Source: Pseudomonas sp. MIACH (GTDB taxonomy: Bacteria; Pseudomonadota; Gammaproteobacteria; Pseudomonadales; Pseudomonadaceae). Taken from it: a stretch of 64,000 nt of DNA. Both the position numbers and the translations under genes were made by a program. Positions 45,332 to 53,566 of this stretch are shown here, one piece after another. The stretch is from NCBI RefSeq assembly GCF_001269925.1, contig NZ_LHVO01000012.1, forward strand, positions 62,001-126,000, in the 5' to 3' direction. Below the pieces are notes generated by a model, which did not search any database, had not been told where the DNA came from, and saw nothing but the letters and a program-made list of their open reading frames with translations. Position 1 is the first letter of the stretch; every line of letters begins with the position of its first letter.

Positions 45332-45367
45332 AAAAATGCCCCGCATCTTTCGATACGGGGCATTTTT
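45332..45367. terminator. Bidirectional rho-independent terminator
   Basis: Arms AAAAATGCCCCG and CGGGGCATTTTT with a 12-base loop, between convergent murB and the BI-1 gene; U-tracts exist in both directions. Confidence 0.9.
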
Positions 45368-45381
45368 TATGCAGCGAGGAA

Positions 45382-46053
45382 TCAGTCGTCGCGGCTCATG
45401 ATGCCGAAGATCTGCAACAGGCTGATAAACAGGTTGTAGATCGACACATACAGGCTGACAGTCGCCATGATGTAGTTGCGTTCACCGCCGTGGATGATGG
45501 CGCTGGTCTGGAACAGGATGCACACGGAGGAGAACAGCACAAAACCCGCGCTGATCGCCAGTTGCAGGCCGCTGATCTGGAAGAACATGCCCGCAACCAC
45601 TGCCGCCAGCAACACGAAGAAGCCTGCGGTGATGAAACCGCCCAGGAAGCTCATGTCCTTGCGGGTGATCAGCACGTAGGCCGACAGGCCACCAAACACC
45701 AGGGCCGTCATGGCAAATGCCGAGCTGACCACTTCCGCACCGCCGGCCATGCCGAGGTAACGGTTGAGGATCGGGCCGAGGATAAAGCCCATGAAACCGG
45801 TTAAGGCAAACGCCGACACCAGGCCCCAGGCCGAGTCACGCAGCTTGTTGGTCAGGAAGAACAGGCCATAGAAGCCGATCAGCACGACAAAGATATTCGG
45901 GTAGCCGACGTGCATCTGCTGGGCCACGAACGCCATTACGCCGCTGAATGCGAGGGTAAGGGCGAGCAGGCCATAGGTATTGCGCAACACGCGGCTGACT
46001 TCAAGCTGCTCAGCCTGCGCGTTACCATTCACTGCGTAATTCTGTTCGCGCAT
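45382..46053 (-). CDS. Bax inhibitor-1/YccA family membrane protein
   Basis: A 223-residue protein with seven hydrophobic segments and a hydrophilic N terminus (MREQNYAVNGNAQAEQLEVS), typical of the BI-1/TMBIM family. E. coli YccA interacts with and inhibits the FtsH protease; BsYetJ is a pH-gated calcium channel. The C-terminal part (TATVSLYVSIYNLFISLLQI-like, ending FGIMSRDD) keeps the conserved aspartates. It is a single gene, upstream of which the divergent tRNA-Ser promoter lies. Confidence 0.92.
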   Translation of the reverse strand: MREQNYAVNGNAQAEQLEVSRVLRNTYGLLALTLAFSGVMAFVAQQMHVGYPNIFVVLIGFYGLFFLTNKLRDSAWGLVSAFALTGFMGFILGPILNRYLGMAGGAEVVSSAFAMTALVFGGLSAYVLITRKDMSFLGGFITAGFFVLLAAVVAGMFFQISGLQLAISAGFVLFSSVCILFQTSAIIHGGERNYIMATVSLYVSIYNLFISLLQIFGIMSRDD

Positions 46054-46130
46054 GGCGACACTCCTTCGGTTTTGAAACGTTCAGTCGCAAAGATCATAAC
46101 AGACGCTCTGTAACAAGCTATGGCGAGAGT

Positions 46131-46158
46131 TTGACAGTGTGTTTCATTCGGGTATTAT
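46131..46158 (+). promoter_or_regulatory. Sigma-70 promoter for tRNA-Ser
   Basis: A consensus -35 box TTGACA (46131-46136) and -10 box TATTAT (46153-46158) with a 16-base spacer, about 48 bases upstream of the tRNA. The GC-rich CGCCCGCTGAGA just after it looks like a stringent discriminator. Confidence 0.85.
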
Positions 46159-46205
46159 GGCGCCCGCTGAGACAGGATGGGCTAGCATAATCCTGTGACG
46201 CACAA

Positions 46206-46296
46206 GGGAAATTGGCAGAGTGGTTGAATGCACCGGTCTTGAAAACCGGCGAACGTTAATAGCGTTCCCAGGGTTCGAATCCCTGGTTTCCCGCCA
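46206..46296 (+). tRNA. tRNA-Ser, anticodon UGA
   Basis: A 91-base gene with encoded CCA. The acceptor stem pairs GGGAAAT with GTTTCCC (one G-U pair), the anticodon loop reads CTTGAAA with anticodon TGA, the long variable arm (GCGAACGTTAATAGCGTTC) is typical of class II tRNA-Ser, and the T arm is CCAGGGTTCGAATCCCTGG. It is followed by a perfect terminator. Its 3' half is duplicated at 47229-47333. Confidence 0.97.
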
Positions 46297-46339
46297 AGAT
46301 TCAAACGAAAGCCTCGCGAAAGCGGGGCTTTTGTGTTTC
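46234..46339 (+). repeat. Direct repeat, copy 1 (within tRNA-Ser and terminator)
   Basis: From the anticodon stem through the terminator of tRNA-Ser. It matches 47229-47333 with about seven differences over 105 bases, including one single-base gap in the acceptor region. The two copies bracket a segment of about 0.9 kb. Confidence 0.9.
46308..46333 (+). terminator. Rho-independent terminator after tRNA-Ser
   Basis: Ten-base-pair stem AAAGCCTCGC and GCGGGGCTTT closed by a GAAA tetraloop, followed by T residues. An identical copy is at 47302-47327. Confidence 0.92.
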
Positions 46340-46634
46340 TGGGGTTTGATAACACCGGCTTCTTAAAGGCTGATCGTTTCCGCATCATTACAATCAGGAT
46401 GCATGCGCAGCTCGGTGCCACAGTAATTGTCCTACCAAATTTGTGACTTTTCTGACGACCTTTTACTCGTCATCTGTTTGTTTTTTTACTATTATCGTCC
46501 ATCTGCGCACTCAAGGAAGAGAGGCTGAGCGCCTTGAGGCTGGTAGAAAATTTACACTCGATCATTGAGTGAGTTATTACTTTTACCCAGAACCTAACGA
46601 CTCAGCCAACCATAATTACTTCTTGGTGAAACCG

Positions 46635-47132
46635 ATGGATAAAATGTGTGGCATCGTTGTAGTGGTAGGACTTGCCCTCTCGGGATGCGCTACGAAAACT
46701 CCAGAAAAACCTCAAGTGCCCCCACCTCCTGCCGTCGTCCAGCAAGCACCAGCGGAAGTCGCACCTGCGACGCCAGAAAAATGGTCTGTGCGATACGAGG
46801 CTGCACCTGAACACGCCAGTGCTGAGGCCCCAACTCCTGCCTCTCCAGAAGCCGCTGAGCCTGAATCAGAAAAAAACTTAAACCAAAATCGCGCTGAGCA
46901 ATGCCGTAAAGAGCTGGATGTCTTAAAGGTTTACAACAAAGCGTCTTACACTAAATACGAGACGGAATACCAAGCCATTGCTGCCAAGACTGCCAAATAC
47001 ATGGAAGTTAAAGACTCACTAGGTCCCGATTTAAACTACATGGTTATGCCCGCTTATCAATTTCAAATTCGTGAATTCTGTTTCCGAGTTAAGACCCGTC
47101 TGTCGCAGCTTGTGCTTCGCCAAGCCAAATAA
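46635..47132 (+). CDS. Orphan lipoprotein with Pro/Ala-rich linker
   Basis: A 165-residue product I do not recognise. The lipobox LALSGC (Cys18 from the ATG at 46635) follows a short hydrophobic stretch; residues about 20-85 are rich in Pro, Ala and Glu and look disordered; the C-terminal 80 residues (AEQCRKELDVLKVYNKASYT) are helical and contain two cysteines. An upstream ATG at 46569 would add 22 residues unlike a signal peptide. The ribosome-binding site is weak (GGTGA). The gene is visibly more A/T-rich than its neighbours and lies between the two tRNA-Ser repeats, which suggests recent acquisition. Confidence 0.72.
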   Translation: MDKMCGIVVVVGLALSGCATKTPEKPQVPPPPAVVQQAPAEVAPATPEKWSVRYEAAPEHASAEAPTPASPEAAEPESEKNLNQNRAEQCRKELDVLKVYNKASYTKYETEYQAIAAKTAKYMEVKDSLGPDLNYMVMPAYQFQIREFCFRVKTRLSQLVLRQAK

Positions 47133-47228
47133 TGACCCCGCGTTAGGGTGCGTCTTTTGCCAGTTAAGGAAACGCCGAAAAAGACTTCCATCTCTGATGA
47201 AATACTCGCCTCACGCGAATTTGCATAG

Positions 47229-47333
47229 CGGCCTTGAAAACCGGCGAACGTTAATAGCGTTCCCAGGGCTCGAATCCCTGCATCCCGCCAAGATTCCAAC
47301 GAAAGCCTCGCGAAAGCGGGGCTTTTGCGTTTC
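47229..47333 (+). repeat. Direct repeat, copy 2: truncated tRNA-Ser 3' half plus terminator
   Basis: This copy has the anticodon arm, variable arm, T arm and CCA but lacks the acceptor 5' strand and D arm, so it cannot be a functional tRNA. Its T loop reads GCTCGAATC rather than GTTCGAATC. The terminator hairpin (47302-47327) is intact. This is the pattern left by integration at a tRNA 3' end (attR) or by partial duplication. Confidence 0.88.
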
Positions 47334-47491
47334 CGGTTTCTCCATAGTTAGATAGCCTATTTTCTTAATACCCGTGGAGGAGGGCGCCAGAGTAAGGCCG
47401 ACTGAGCGCGCTCTTTGCGGTCTCGTACAATGTTGCCGTTTGCCCCATTTATCTAGCGCCTATGCGTCAAGCCATCTCAAGGATCGAGCCC

Positions 47492-48133
47492 GTGATCAAC
47501 TCTCCCGAAAAAATCATATTTTTGCCCGGCGCTTCCGGTAACACGCAGTTCTGGCGTCCAGTGTGTGAACTTCTCAGGATTAGAGCTCAGAGGCTTCATG
47601 TCGGATGGCCCGGCTTCGGTGATATGCCGCCAATCCCTTCCGTCGCCAGCATGGATGATTTGGTAGCTCGCGTAGTCGCTGAAATAGACCGGCCAACCGC
47701 TTTAGTCGCGCAATCCATGGGCGGCATTGTCGCTATGCGCGTAGCGCTTGAGAACCCTGACTTGATCACCCATCTTGTCCTGACTGTCACCTCTGGCGGT
47801 GTGGATATGTCCGACCTGGGTGCGCACGATTGGCGCGAGGAGTTCGCCGCAAATTATCCGGAGTTACCCCGTTGGTTCCTCGACGATCGCACCGATCTCA
47901 CCCACCGACTGCTCGAGTTGCACATGCCCGTATTGCTCATCTGGGGGGATTGCGACCCCATTAGTCCGGTCGGTGTTGGCCAGCGATTGATGCAACTCCT
48001 TCCCTCAGCAGAAATACATGTGCTCCCCGGCGGCGGTCATGACCTGGGCTTTACCCACCCCGTAGAAGTGGCGGGGTTGATCGATAAACATCTGGCTCAT
48101 GGGCTGCCTGAGCCGTCACCAATTTTGACATAA
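47492..48133 (+). CDS. Alpha/beta hydrolase
   Basis: A 213-residue single-domain hydrolase. The nucleophile elbow is AQSMGG (serine in TALVAQSMGGIVAMRVALEN), the acid is in LLIWGDCDPISP and the histidine in LPGGGHDLGFTHP, giving a complete triad. An oxyanion turn GASGNTQFW is near the N terminus. The GTG at 47492 is preferred because AAGGA lies eight bases upstream; an ATG at 47462 in the same frame has no such site. Substrate is unknown. It stands alone between the tRNA repeat and small orphan genes. Confidence 0.82.
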   Translation: MINSPEKIIFLPGASGNTQFWRPVCELLRIRAQRLHVGWPGFGDMPPIPSVASMDDLVARVVAEIDRPTALVAQSMGGIVAMRVALENPDLITHLVLTVTSGGVDMSDLGAHDWREEFAANYPELPRWFLDDRTDLTHRLLELHMPVLLIWGDCDPISPVGVGQRLMQLLPSAEIHVLPGGGHDLGFTHPVEVAGLIDKHLAHGLPEPSPILT

Positions 48134-48239
48134 GCGGCGTACTACACGTCGTTGGGTGTAATCCTTTTCCCCCCAATTCAGCGGAACAAAAATCGGATTT
48201 CGACATCATTTACAAAAATTGCGCATTTGTAGAGGTTTT

Positions 48240-48446
48240 ATGTCAGCCAAAGACGATTTGATTGAATGGAGCAGCCGATGGCAAATCTCTAAGGACATTA
48301 TTTCATGCAAGAAATGCCAGGCGCGGCAGTCAGAAAGTCAGGGAAGGGATGAATTCGTACACTCTCCAAGCTGTGCTTTACACGGACAACCGCATACGCC
48401 GTGGGAAGAGCTGCAAGCCATTGCGAAAAGACTCCAGAACTCCTGA
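48240..48446 (+). CDS. Small CxxC protein, possible zinc-binding
   Basis: A 68-residue protein starting MSAKDDLIEWSSRWQISKDI. It has CKKC near residue 23-26, then HSPSC and LHG near residues 40-48, a spacing that could bind one zinc ion. AGAGG is five bases upstream of the ATG at 48240. I know of similar small proteins in fluorescent pseudomonads but no function. Codon use is less GC-rich than in the core genes. Confidence 0.68.
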   Translation: MSAKDDLIEWSSRWQISKDIISCKKCQARQSESQGRDEFVHSPSCALHGQPHTPWEELQAIAKRLQNS

Positions 48447-48999
48447 ACTCAACGCGATGGCTCCGGCAGCTCATGCGAGCGGCGACCTCAATGTCTCGGC
48501 TTACGAATCAAGGCTCATGCAGTGATGTCGCAATGAAATCACTGCAATTAAGATGTTCCATGGTTGTACAAACGTCCTACTCCGGGTTGTGAGAACTCCA
48601 TGAATATCCCTTGCCGCCGGGTGCGCCAGTCAGTCCTCTAACGCCGGCCTGGCGAAGATGCAGGAAACCCGCATTACTATTCGTCTTGGAAGATATCAAC
48701 CGCAATGTGACCGAGATTCGCAACAGCAGTGTTGCGCTGATGGAGGGCATAGAGGACAACGCGGTGACAGCGCAGGAGCTTTTGTTGCTGACGGGGGAGT
48801 TGCGTACTGTTGTTTCGCGTTTCCAGCTATAAGGCGACGCAGAGCAGGCTTCAATTTATTAGCTGCGCCGCCCTTTGGCGGCACCGGCTGATCTGGGGTG
48901 TCGCGATAGGGCCGGGCAACCCCTACAGCTAAGCCATTACTGAGCATGTGCCTGGTCGGTGCTGGCTGAAACTGCAGGAGTGGTCGTTTGCTCCCGGCC
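48447..48999. other. Gene-poor stretch with decayed sequence
   Basis: Apart from the chemoreceptor remnant at 48682-48832 I see no gene in this stretch. GCCGCCCTTTGGCGGC (48871-48886) forms a small hairpin without a T-run. No REP match is clear. Confidence 0.5.
48682..48832 (+). pseudogene. 3' remnant of a methyl-accepting chemotaxis protein gene
   Basis: The last 49 codons (LEDINRNVTEIRNSSVALME through LRTVVSRFQL) read like the C-terminal end of a chemoreceptor signalling domain, including the closing L-x3-V-x-R-F pattern. The upstream sequence in this frame has no receptor similarity and no start, so the 5' part of the gene has been lost. An intact receptor gene lies head-on at 49000-50625, ending with a similar LVLRFRT. 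Confidence 0.65.
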
Positions 49000-50625
49000 C
49001 TACGTCCTGAATCGCAGAACCAAATCGTTCAGGTTGACGGCCAAGCGTGACAGCTCATTGCTTGCAGTCAACGTCTGGCGGGTTCCCTCGCTGCTCTGAA
49101 CGGCAAGGTCGCGGATACTTATCAGGCTGCGATCAACGTCACGGGCCACGTGCGCCTGTTCCTCGGATGCCGTTGCAATCTGGATATTGCGATCATTGAT
49201 TTCGAGTACTGAGTCTATGATTTGGCGAAGCGATTGGCCTGCCTGCTCTGCGGTATCACGCGTACTGTAAACCTCCGATGTACTCTTCTGCATCGATGCT
49301 ACTGCGGCGGAAGAGCCTGCTTGAATTGTCGCGATCATCTGTTCGATTTCTTGAGTTGAAGTCTGGGTGCGGTGCGCCAGCGCCCGAACTTCATCTGCGA
49401 CCACCGCAAACCCACGACCCTGTTCGCCTGCGCGTGCCGCTTCAATCGCCGCGTTCAATGCCAGCAAGTTGGTCTGTTCAGCAATAGCCCGGATGACGCT
49501 GAGCACTTTGCTGATGTCTTGCGCCTGACCTGCGAGCTCTTTTACCTGGTCTGACGAAACTTCGACCAATCCTGTCAGGCCCCTCATGGCAGTCAGGGTT
49601 TCGGTGACTTTTTTGTTGCCAAGATCGGCGGCCAGGCTGGACTGCATGGCGGCTTCCGAAGTGGAGTTGGCATTGCGGGCAACCTCTTCCACGGCAACGC
49701 TCATCTCGGTGACTGCGGTGGCGGCTTGCTCTATTTCGCTGTTTTGCTGTTGTAATGTGCGATCCGCACTTTCTGTGATCGAGGTCATTTCAACGGCAGC
49801 AGTACTCAACTGAGCAGACGCTCCTGAGATTTCCAGGATCGTGTGCCGGAGGTTTTTCTGCATCCTGTTCAGTGCATGCATCAAGCGCGATGCTTCATCC
49901 GAACCCGTGACTTCAAGGTCATGGGTAAGGTCGCCTGCGGCAATATCTTCTGCCAACTTCAGAGAGGCACTGATAGGGGTCACAATACTTTTAGTAAACA
50001 AGGTGGCCAGAATCAGGGTGAGCGCAAACGCTACAACCAGTACGGCTATCAGTACGTTGACGCTATGGTTATATACGTCTGCCGCATCTTGGCCAGACAC
50101 CGTGGCCTGACGTGCATTTTGCTCGCGCAGAATAGTCAGCTGGTCTTGATAGGCGCTGGCCCGCTGTGCCTGCTCTGTGTTCGCGTAAGTGACTGCTTGT
50201 TCATGGTCAGGTACATCGAGGGCGAGTACTTTTCTCAGTCCATCAATGTAGCTGTTCATTGCTTGGGTGACCTTCTCAAATTGTATTTTATCCTGCTCCC
50301 CAGCTATCAAGTTGTCGCGATAAAACGCTGTCTTCGATTGGAGTGTGCCCACGGCCTCCTCGACCTTTGACAGCGACGCATCATGCACTTCTTTGGTGGT
50401 ACTTGAGAGCATGCGGATACTCTCAAGACGGGCATGCAGAAGGGCGATTTGAATATCGTCAATTACCTGGATGCTGGGCAGTGAATTCAGCTCGATGTTC
50501 TGTTCGGCAGTGCGCAGATGGCCGATTTGCAAATACGAGAAGCCTGCCAGGCTGATCAGCAACAGTGTGATTAAGCCAAAGCAGACGAAAGCTCTGCGCG
50601 CGATATTCAAGGATCTTAGTGTCAT
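49000..50625 (-). CDS. Methyl-accepting chemotaxis protein
   Basis: A 541-residue transmembrane chemoreceptor. TM1 is about residues 12-32, a four-helix-bundle-type periplasmic sensor of roughly 155 residues follows, TM2 is about 190-212, then HAMP ([20 protein letters not shown]) and the cytoplasmic signalling domain with the hairpin tip [20 protein letters not shown]. There is no CheR-binding pentapeptide at the C terminus. GGAGG is five bases upstream of the ATG at 50625. The ligand is unknown; the sensor is of the general 4HB/TarH-like type. Confidence 0.93.
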   Translation of the reverse strand: MTLRSLNIARRAFVCFGLITLLLISLAGFSYLQIGHLRTAEQNIELNSLPSIQVIDDIQIALLHARLESIRMLSSTTKEVHDASLSKVEEAVGTLQSKTAFYRDNLIAGEQDKIQFEKVTQAMNSYIDGLRKVLALDVPDHEQAVTYANTEQAQRASAYQDQLTILREQNARQATVSGQDAADVYNHSVNVLIAVLVVAFALTLILATLFTKSIVTPISASLKLAEDIAAGDLTHDLEVTGSDEASRLMHALNRMQKNLRHTILEISGASAQLSTAAVEMTSITESADRTLQQQNSEIEQAATAVTEMSVAVEEVARNANSTSEAAMQSSLAADLGNKKVTETLTAMRGLTGLVEVSSDQVKELAGQAQDISKVLSVIRAIAEQTNLLALNAAIEAARAGEQGRGFAVVADEVRALAHRTQTSTQEIEQMIATIQAGSSAAVASMQKSTSEVYSTRDTAEQAGQSLRQIIDSVLEINDRNIQIATASEEQAHVARDVDRSLISIRDLAVQSSEGTRQTLTASNELSRLAVNLNDLVLRFRT

Positions 50626-50868
50626 ATAGGCCTCCGAGGGCCGAGGTGTCAGGGGAGTGGCCCCCTGCGTCAGTCTGTTGGTCGCAAGCAAAAGCAGCCT
50701 TTCAGGCGGCACATTGGCGCTCCATTGCATCCTGGCGGCGATATGTACATTGAGGAATTCAAAAAAATGAATCGAGATGATAGGCGCGCTAAATAATTGC
50801 GCACTTAAAAATAAGGCTCAAAGAAATTTTCAGCCGCGCCCTGATGTATCCGTCTGCGTGCGGCGCGC

Positions 50869-51102
50869 TCAAGCGCCTTGAGCAAACTCTACAGCTGCAG
50901 TAATGGCTGCACGGGCTTGGGGGCTGTTCTTCCAGCACGTCGAACCGAGCGCCGCAGATGCTTGAGACAGGATTTCACCCACCTTTGACTGGGCGAGGTC
51001 GGGCAGCGATTCGATCCCCATCTGCTCCAACCGACTAACGACAGTGGGGCCTACGCCTTTGAGCGCAAGCAAAGCGTTTCTCTCTTCCAATGAGAATGGC
51101 AT
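50869..51102 (-). CDS. Small helix-hairpin-helix domain protein
   Basis: A 77-residue protein starting MPFSLEERNALLALKGVGPT. The segment LKGVGPTVVSRLEQMGIESL is a helix-hairpin-helix motif of the kind found in Cdd1/pathogenicity-locus and DUF4332 proteins, which may bind DNA non-specifically. The rest (STCWKNSPQARAAITAAVEF) is helical with one cysteine. ACGGA lies eight bases upstream of the ATG at 51102. No partner gene is evident. Confidence 0.75.
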   Translation of the reverse strand: MPFSLEERNALLALKGVGPTVVSRLEQMGIESLPDLAQSKVGEILSQASAALGSTCWKNSPQARAAITAAVEFAQGA

Positions 51103-51538
51103 CTGCAAAATCCGTTTTTCAATGAGTTGATCGGCCCTGAATAGACGGCCATACCTGCCCCCGCCGCCCTTGCAGCTGATATCAAAGGCAGTGACCCATG
51201 GCTCAGCAGAAAAGCTGAGCCACCGAAAGCAGGCAAATCACCTGTGCAAAAATCTGAGCTCTGATGGGATGTTTCATCTGCGCGATCCTCCTGTACAGCT
51301 GCGTGTGAGAGTGCCGTGCGCGATGTAGATCCTCCCTGGATCGCCAACAACACTCGCAACTGTTCCATGGAGTATAGGCCCTGAAACGAATCTTTCACGA
51401 TTCGGCCAATTCATTCCCCGGTAGGCTCTGTTTACAACTATCTGCCCAGCCCATCGCACTTTTTTTCATTTTCCCAATCTATGGTTGTCCCAGCCCCTTC
51501 GATTTCCCGCGTGGGCAAAAGAATCAGATCGGGTGCCG
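51103..51538. other. Intergenic region, no gene recognised
   Basis: About 435 bases between the helix-hairpin-helix gene and the divergent lipoprotein gene. One minus-strand open frame spans part of it (about 51051-51398) but shows no ribosome-binding site or domain. Promoters for the flanking genes are expected here. Confidence 0.45.
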
Positions 51539-52288
51539 ATGGATCGCACGTTACTTTTATTCAAGACTCGACGCATGCGCCTGCCACTGTGGCTGGCCCT
51601 GGTGTTAATGCTCTGCGCCAGTGGGTGCACCCAGCAACAGGGCCGGGACATCGTCAAGCAGTTCAGCAATGGCAAGCCCGATGAGTTCTTCCAGACCAGT
51701 GTCGATCGCATGGCGACCCTGGGCATGCGCGACAACTTGCAGAGCCTGTATTTGCTCATGAACAAGCTCTACCTGCGCAACCCCAACCAGTGGCGCCAGT
51801 CGGGTTACCCGGATGCGGTAAGCGCTGCGCGGGAGATTCGTCAGGCGATCGAGCAGCGTCGCTCCCTGCCAGCCCTCGGAGACCGTCGCGACCTCGCCGC
51901 GTTGAGCTACTCCCTGAGCCCCGAGTTCAAAGGCGACCGGGTCGGCGCCTTCATTTATGCCATCGGCAGCATGATAGTGACCGCCCACGGTGGGCGCACT
52001 GAGTTCTACATCAGCGACTCGATCAACCCGCAGTTCGTCAGCAATGCCGCGCGCAATATTGAAAAAGCCACCTGGTTGCTCAGCAAGCGCCAGGACGCAA
52101 ATGGCGTCTTGCTGTTGTTTTCCAACGAAATATCGGAGGAGGGCAGCAACCTGAGTTTCGCCGTCGAGTTCGGCAAGATTGTCGCGCGTCTTGACCTGCT
52201 GACCCAGATGCTCGATGAACGCTACCGCCGTATTGGGCTTAACTATGCACAAAGCCTGTTGTTGATGAATTTCCTGCCGGTGCAGTGA
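51539..52288 (+). CDS. Uncharacterised lipoprotein
   Basis: A protein of up to 249 residues with a lipobox (LMLCASGC) after a hydrophobic run RLPLWLALVLML. The start could be the ATG at 51539 or the one at 51575, which would give a more compact signal peptide; neither has a strong ribosome-binding site. The mature part is mostly helical, with the conserved-looking block EFFQTSVDRMATLGMRDNLQ. I do not recognise a catalytic motif. It is probably an envelope lipoprotein; its role is unknown. A small GAF protein gene follows. Confidence 0.75.
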   Translation: MDRTLLLFKTRRMRLPLWLALVLMLCASGCTQQQGRDIVKQFSNGKPDEFFQTSVDRMATLGMRDNLQSLYLLMNKLYLRNPNQWRQSGYPDAVSAAREIRQAIEQRRSLPALGDRRDLAALSYSLSPEFKGDRVGAFIYAIGSMIVTAHGGRTEFYISDSINPQFVSNAARNIEKATWLLSKRQDANGVLLLFSNEISEEGSNLSFAVEFGKIVARLDLLTQMLDERYRRIGLNYAQSLLLMNFLPVQ

Positions 52289-52401
52289 GGCATTTCGTCG
52301 GCAGGCACTTAAGCCGCGCTGCCGGTGGCCGATGCAGTGGCAACACGTGTCATCCGCTGCAGCGTTCATTCCGTTGGGCTCTTTGATTTGAGGAGAGCGT
52401 T

Positions 52402-52878
52402 ATCAAATATCTAACAGCCGAAGAGTTGGACGCCATCACGGAGATTGAGACTACGTCCAACATTTTGCGACTTACCACGCGTTTGACCGGAATGCGTTTC
52501 TCCGCCATTTCCAAGATGACTGACAGTCACTGGGTGGCCTGTGCCGTGCATGACGAATTGCAATTCGGTCTGGAGGCGGGCGACGAGTTGCTGGTGGAAG
52601 CCACGCTATGCAACCAGGCTCGCGCCAATCGCAAGTCGATCATCATTGAGCACGCCAGCAAGGATCCGGTGTTCTGGGAACATCCGCTGCCCAAGGCACA
52701 TGGATTTGAGAGTTACATCTCGTTGCCCATAGTGTTCTCGGATGGCACCGTTTTCGGCACCTTGTGCGCGCTGGATGTGTTGCCCAGGAGCCTTGAAAAC
52801 CCGCAAATGTTTGAAATTCTGAGCATATTTACGCGGCTTATCGGCACCACATTGGAGTTACAGCGCAATAGAGTCTGA
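52402..52878 (+). CDS. GAF-domain protein, possible ATC start
   Basis: A stand-alone GAF domain of about 150-158 residues, containing SAISKMTDSHWVACAVHDEL and YISLPIVFSDGTVFGTLCAL, the usual strand order of GAF sensors. The start is unusual: a strong AGGAG at 52391 lies six bases upstream of ATC AAA TAT (52402), in frame, with no ATG or GTG in the open region. The first canonical alternative is TTG at 52426, which lacks a good ribosome-binding site. The ligand is unknown; it may sense a small molecule and act by protein contact, as there is no output domain. Confidence 0.78.
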   Translation: MKYLTAEELDAITEIETTSNILRLTTRLTGMRFSAISKMTDSHWVACAVHDELQFGLEAGDELLVEATLCNQARANRKSIIIEHASKDPVFWEHPLPKAHGFESYISLPIVFSDGTVFGTLCALDVLPRSLENPQMFEILSIFTRLIGTTLELQRNRV

Positions 52879-53026
52879 GCCAGGTCTTCTTAAGTGTTGG
52901 ATTTTGGCCGTTCGGTGTGCTGTTTCTCTTTTGACTGTAGGACGCGGCCTATCCTGCATTCCGATACTTGAAACACCCGTCTTTGCGCAATAGCCTCGGA
53001 TTTTTCTGAAAAAACGAGGCCCTACC

Positions 53027-53296
53027 TTGGGTAAGCGAAAAACGGCTTGGCCGACGGACCGCGAAATACGCCTGCGCTTTATCCTCTTCGCTGTGATTGA
53101 CGCCGCCAGCGTTCAGGGCGTTCCCTCCGAGCTGTTGCTGCCAGCGCACAAACTGCTGCGTGACTCGCCGACAGAGGCGCAGTTGCTCGGTGCCCTGGAT
53201 GAGATTCTCGCCACTGATGAAATGTACGGGTTCAGGCTGCCACCGGGCTCTGAGGCCGCTGAGTTGATGCAGTCGTTAGGGAAACCCGATGGCTAG
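53027..53296 (+). CDS. Uncharacterised 89-residue protein
   Basis: Starts with TTG at 53027 with GAGG seven bases upstream. The product (MGKRKTAWPTDREIRLRFIL onward) is helical, begins basic and has no signal peptide, cysteines or recognisable motif. Third-position G/C bias agrees with real coding. It is an orphan between the GAF gene and the Met-rich gene. Confidence 0.6.
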   Translation: MGKRKTAWPTDREIRLRFILFAVIDAASVQGVPSELLLPAHKLLRDSPTEAQLLGALDEILATDEMYGFRLPPGSEAAELMQSLGKPDG

Positions 53297-53566
53297 GGGG
53301 CAGCCGTTAGACCGTTTATTTCCTTACGATTGGACGCTAGTCCTGGATCGAATATCCATCACGCCGATTGGCGCCAGGTAGCGGACATCAACAACGCAAT
53401 AGCTTCGAAATCCTCGTCATAACGCCTGTCATCGCTGTTTTGTTCGACTAAGCGTCCCTGCGAACATCCATTCCTGCTGCTCCTTCGTCGTCTTGCGCAG
53501 ACCTCCGGCATCTCTAGAATCGGCGCCAGAACTTAGCCATTTCCTGTCGATTACGGAGTTTCGAAC
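53297..53566. other. Upstream region of the Met/Cys-rich gene
   Basis: About 270 non-coding bases. No gene is seen. The 3' end carries GGAG at 53555-53558, eight bases before the ATG at 53567. I could not identify an obvious copper-regulator palindrome or other operator by eye. Confidence 0.45.

Noticed and set aside
47229..47300. Second tRNA-Ser gene
   Set aside because: Lacks the acceptor 5' strand and D arm and has a changed T loop; it is a fragment.
50740..50840. Flagellar sigma-28 promoter upstream of the chemoreceptor
   Set aside because: A TAAG and a GCCTATCA element can be found on the minus strand but their spacing (about 18) is too long.
51051..51398. 115-codon minus-strand gene upstream of the helix-hairpin-helix gene
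   Set aside because: No ribosome-binding site, overlaps the better-supported small gene in another frame, and no recognisable domain.
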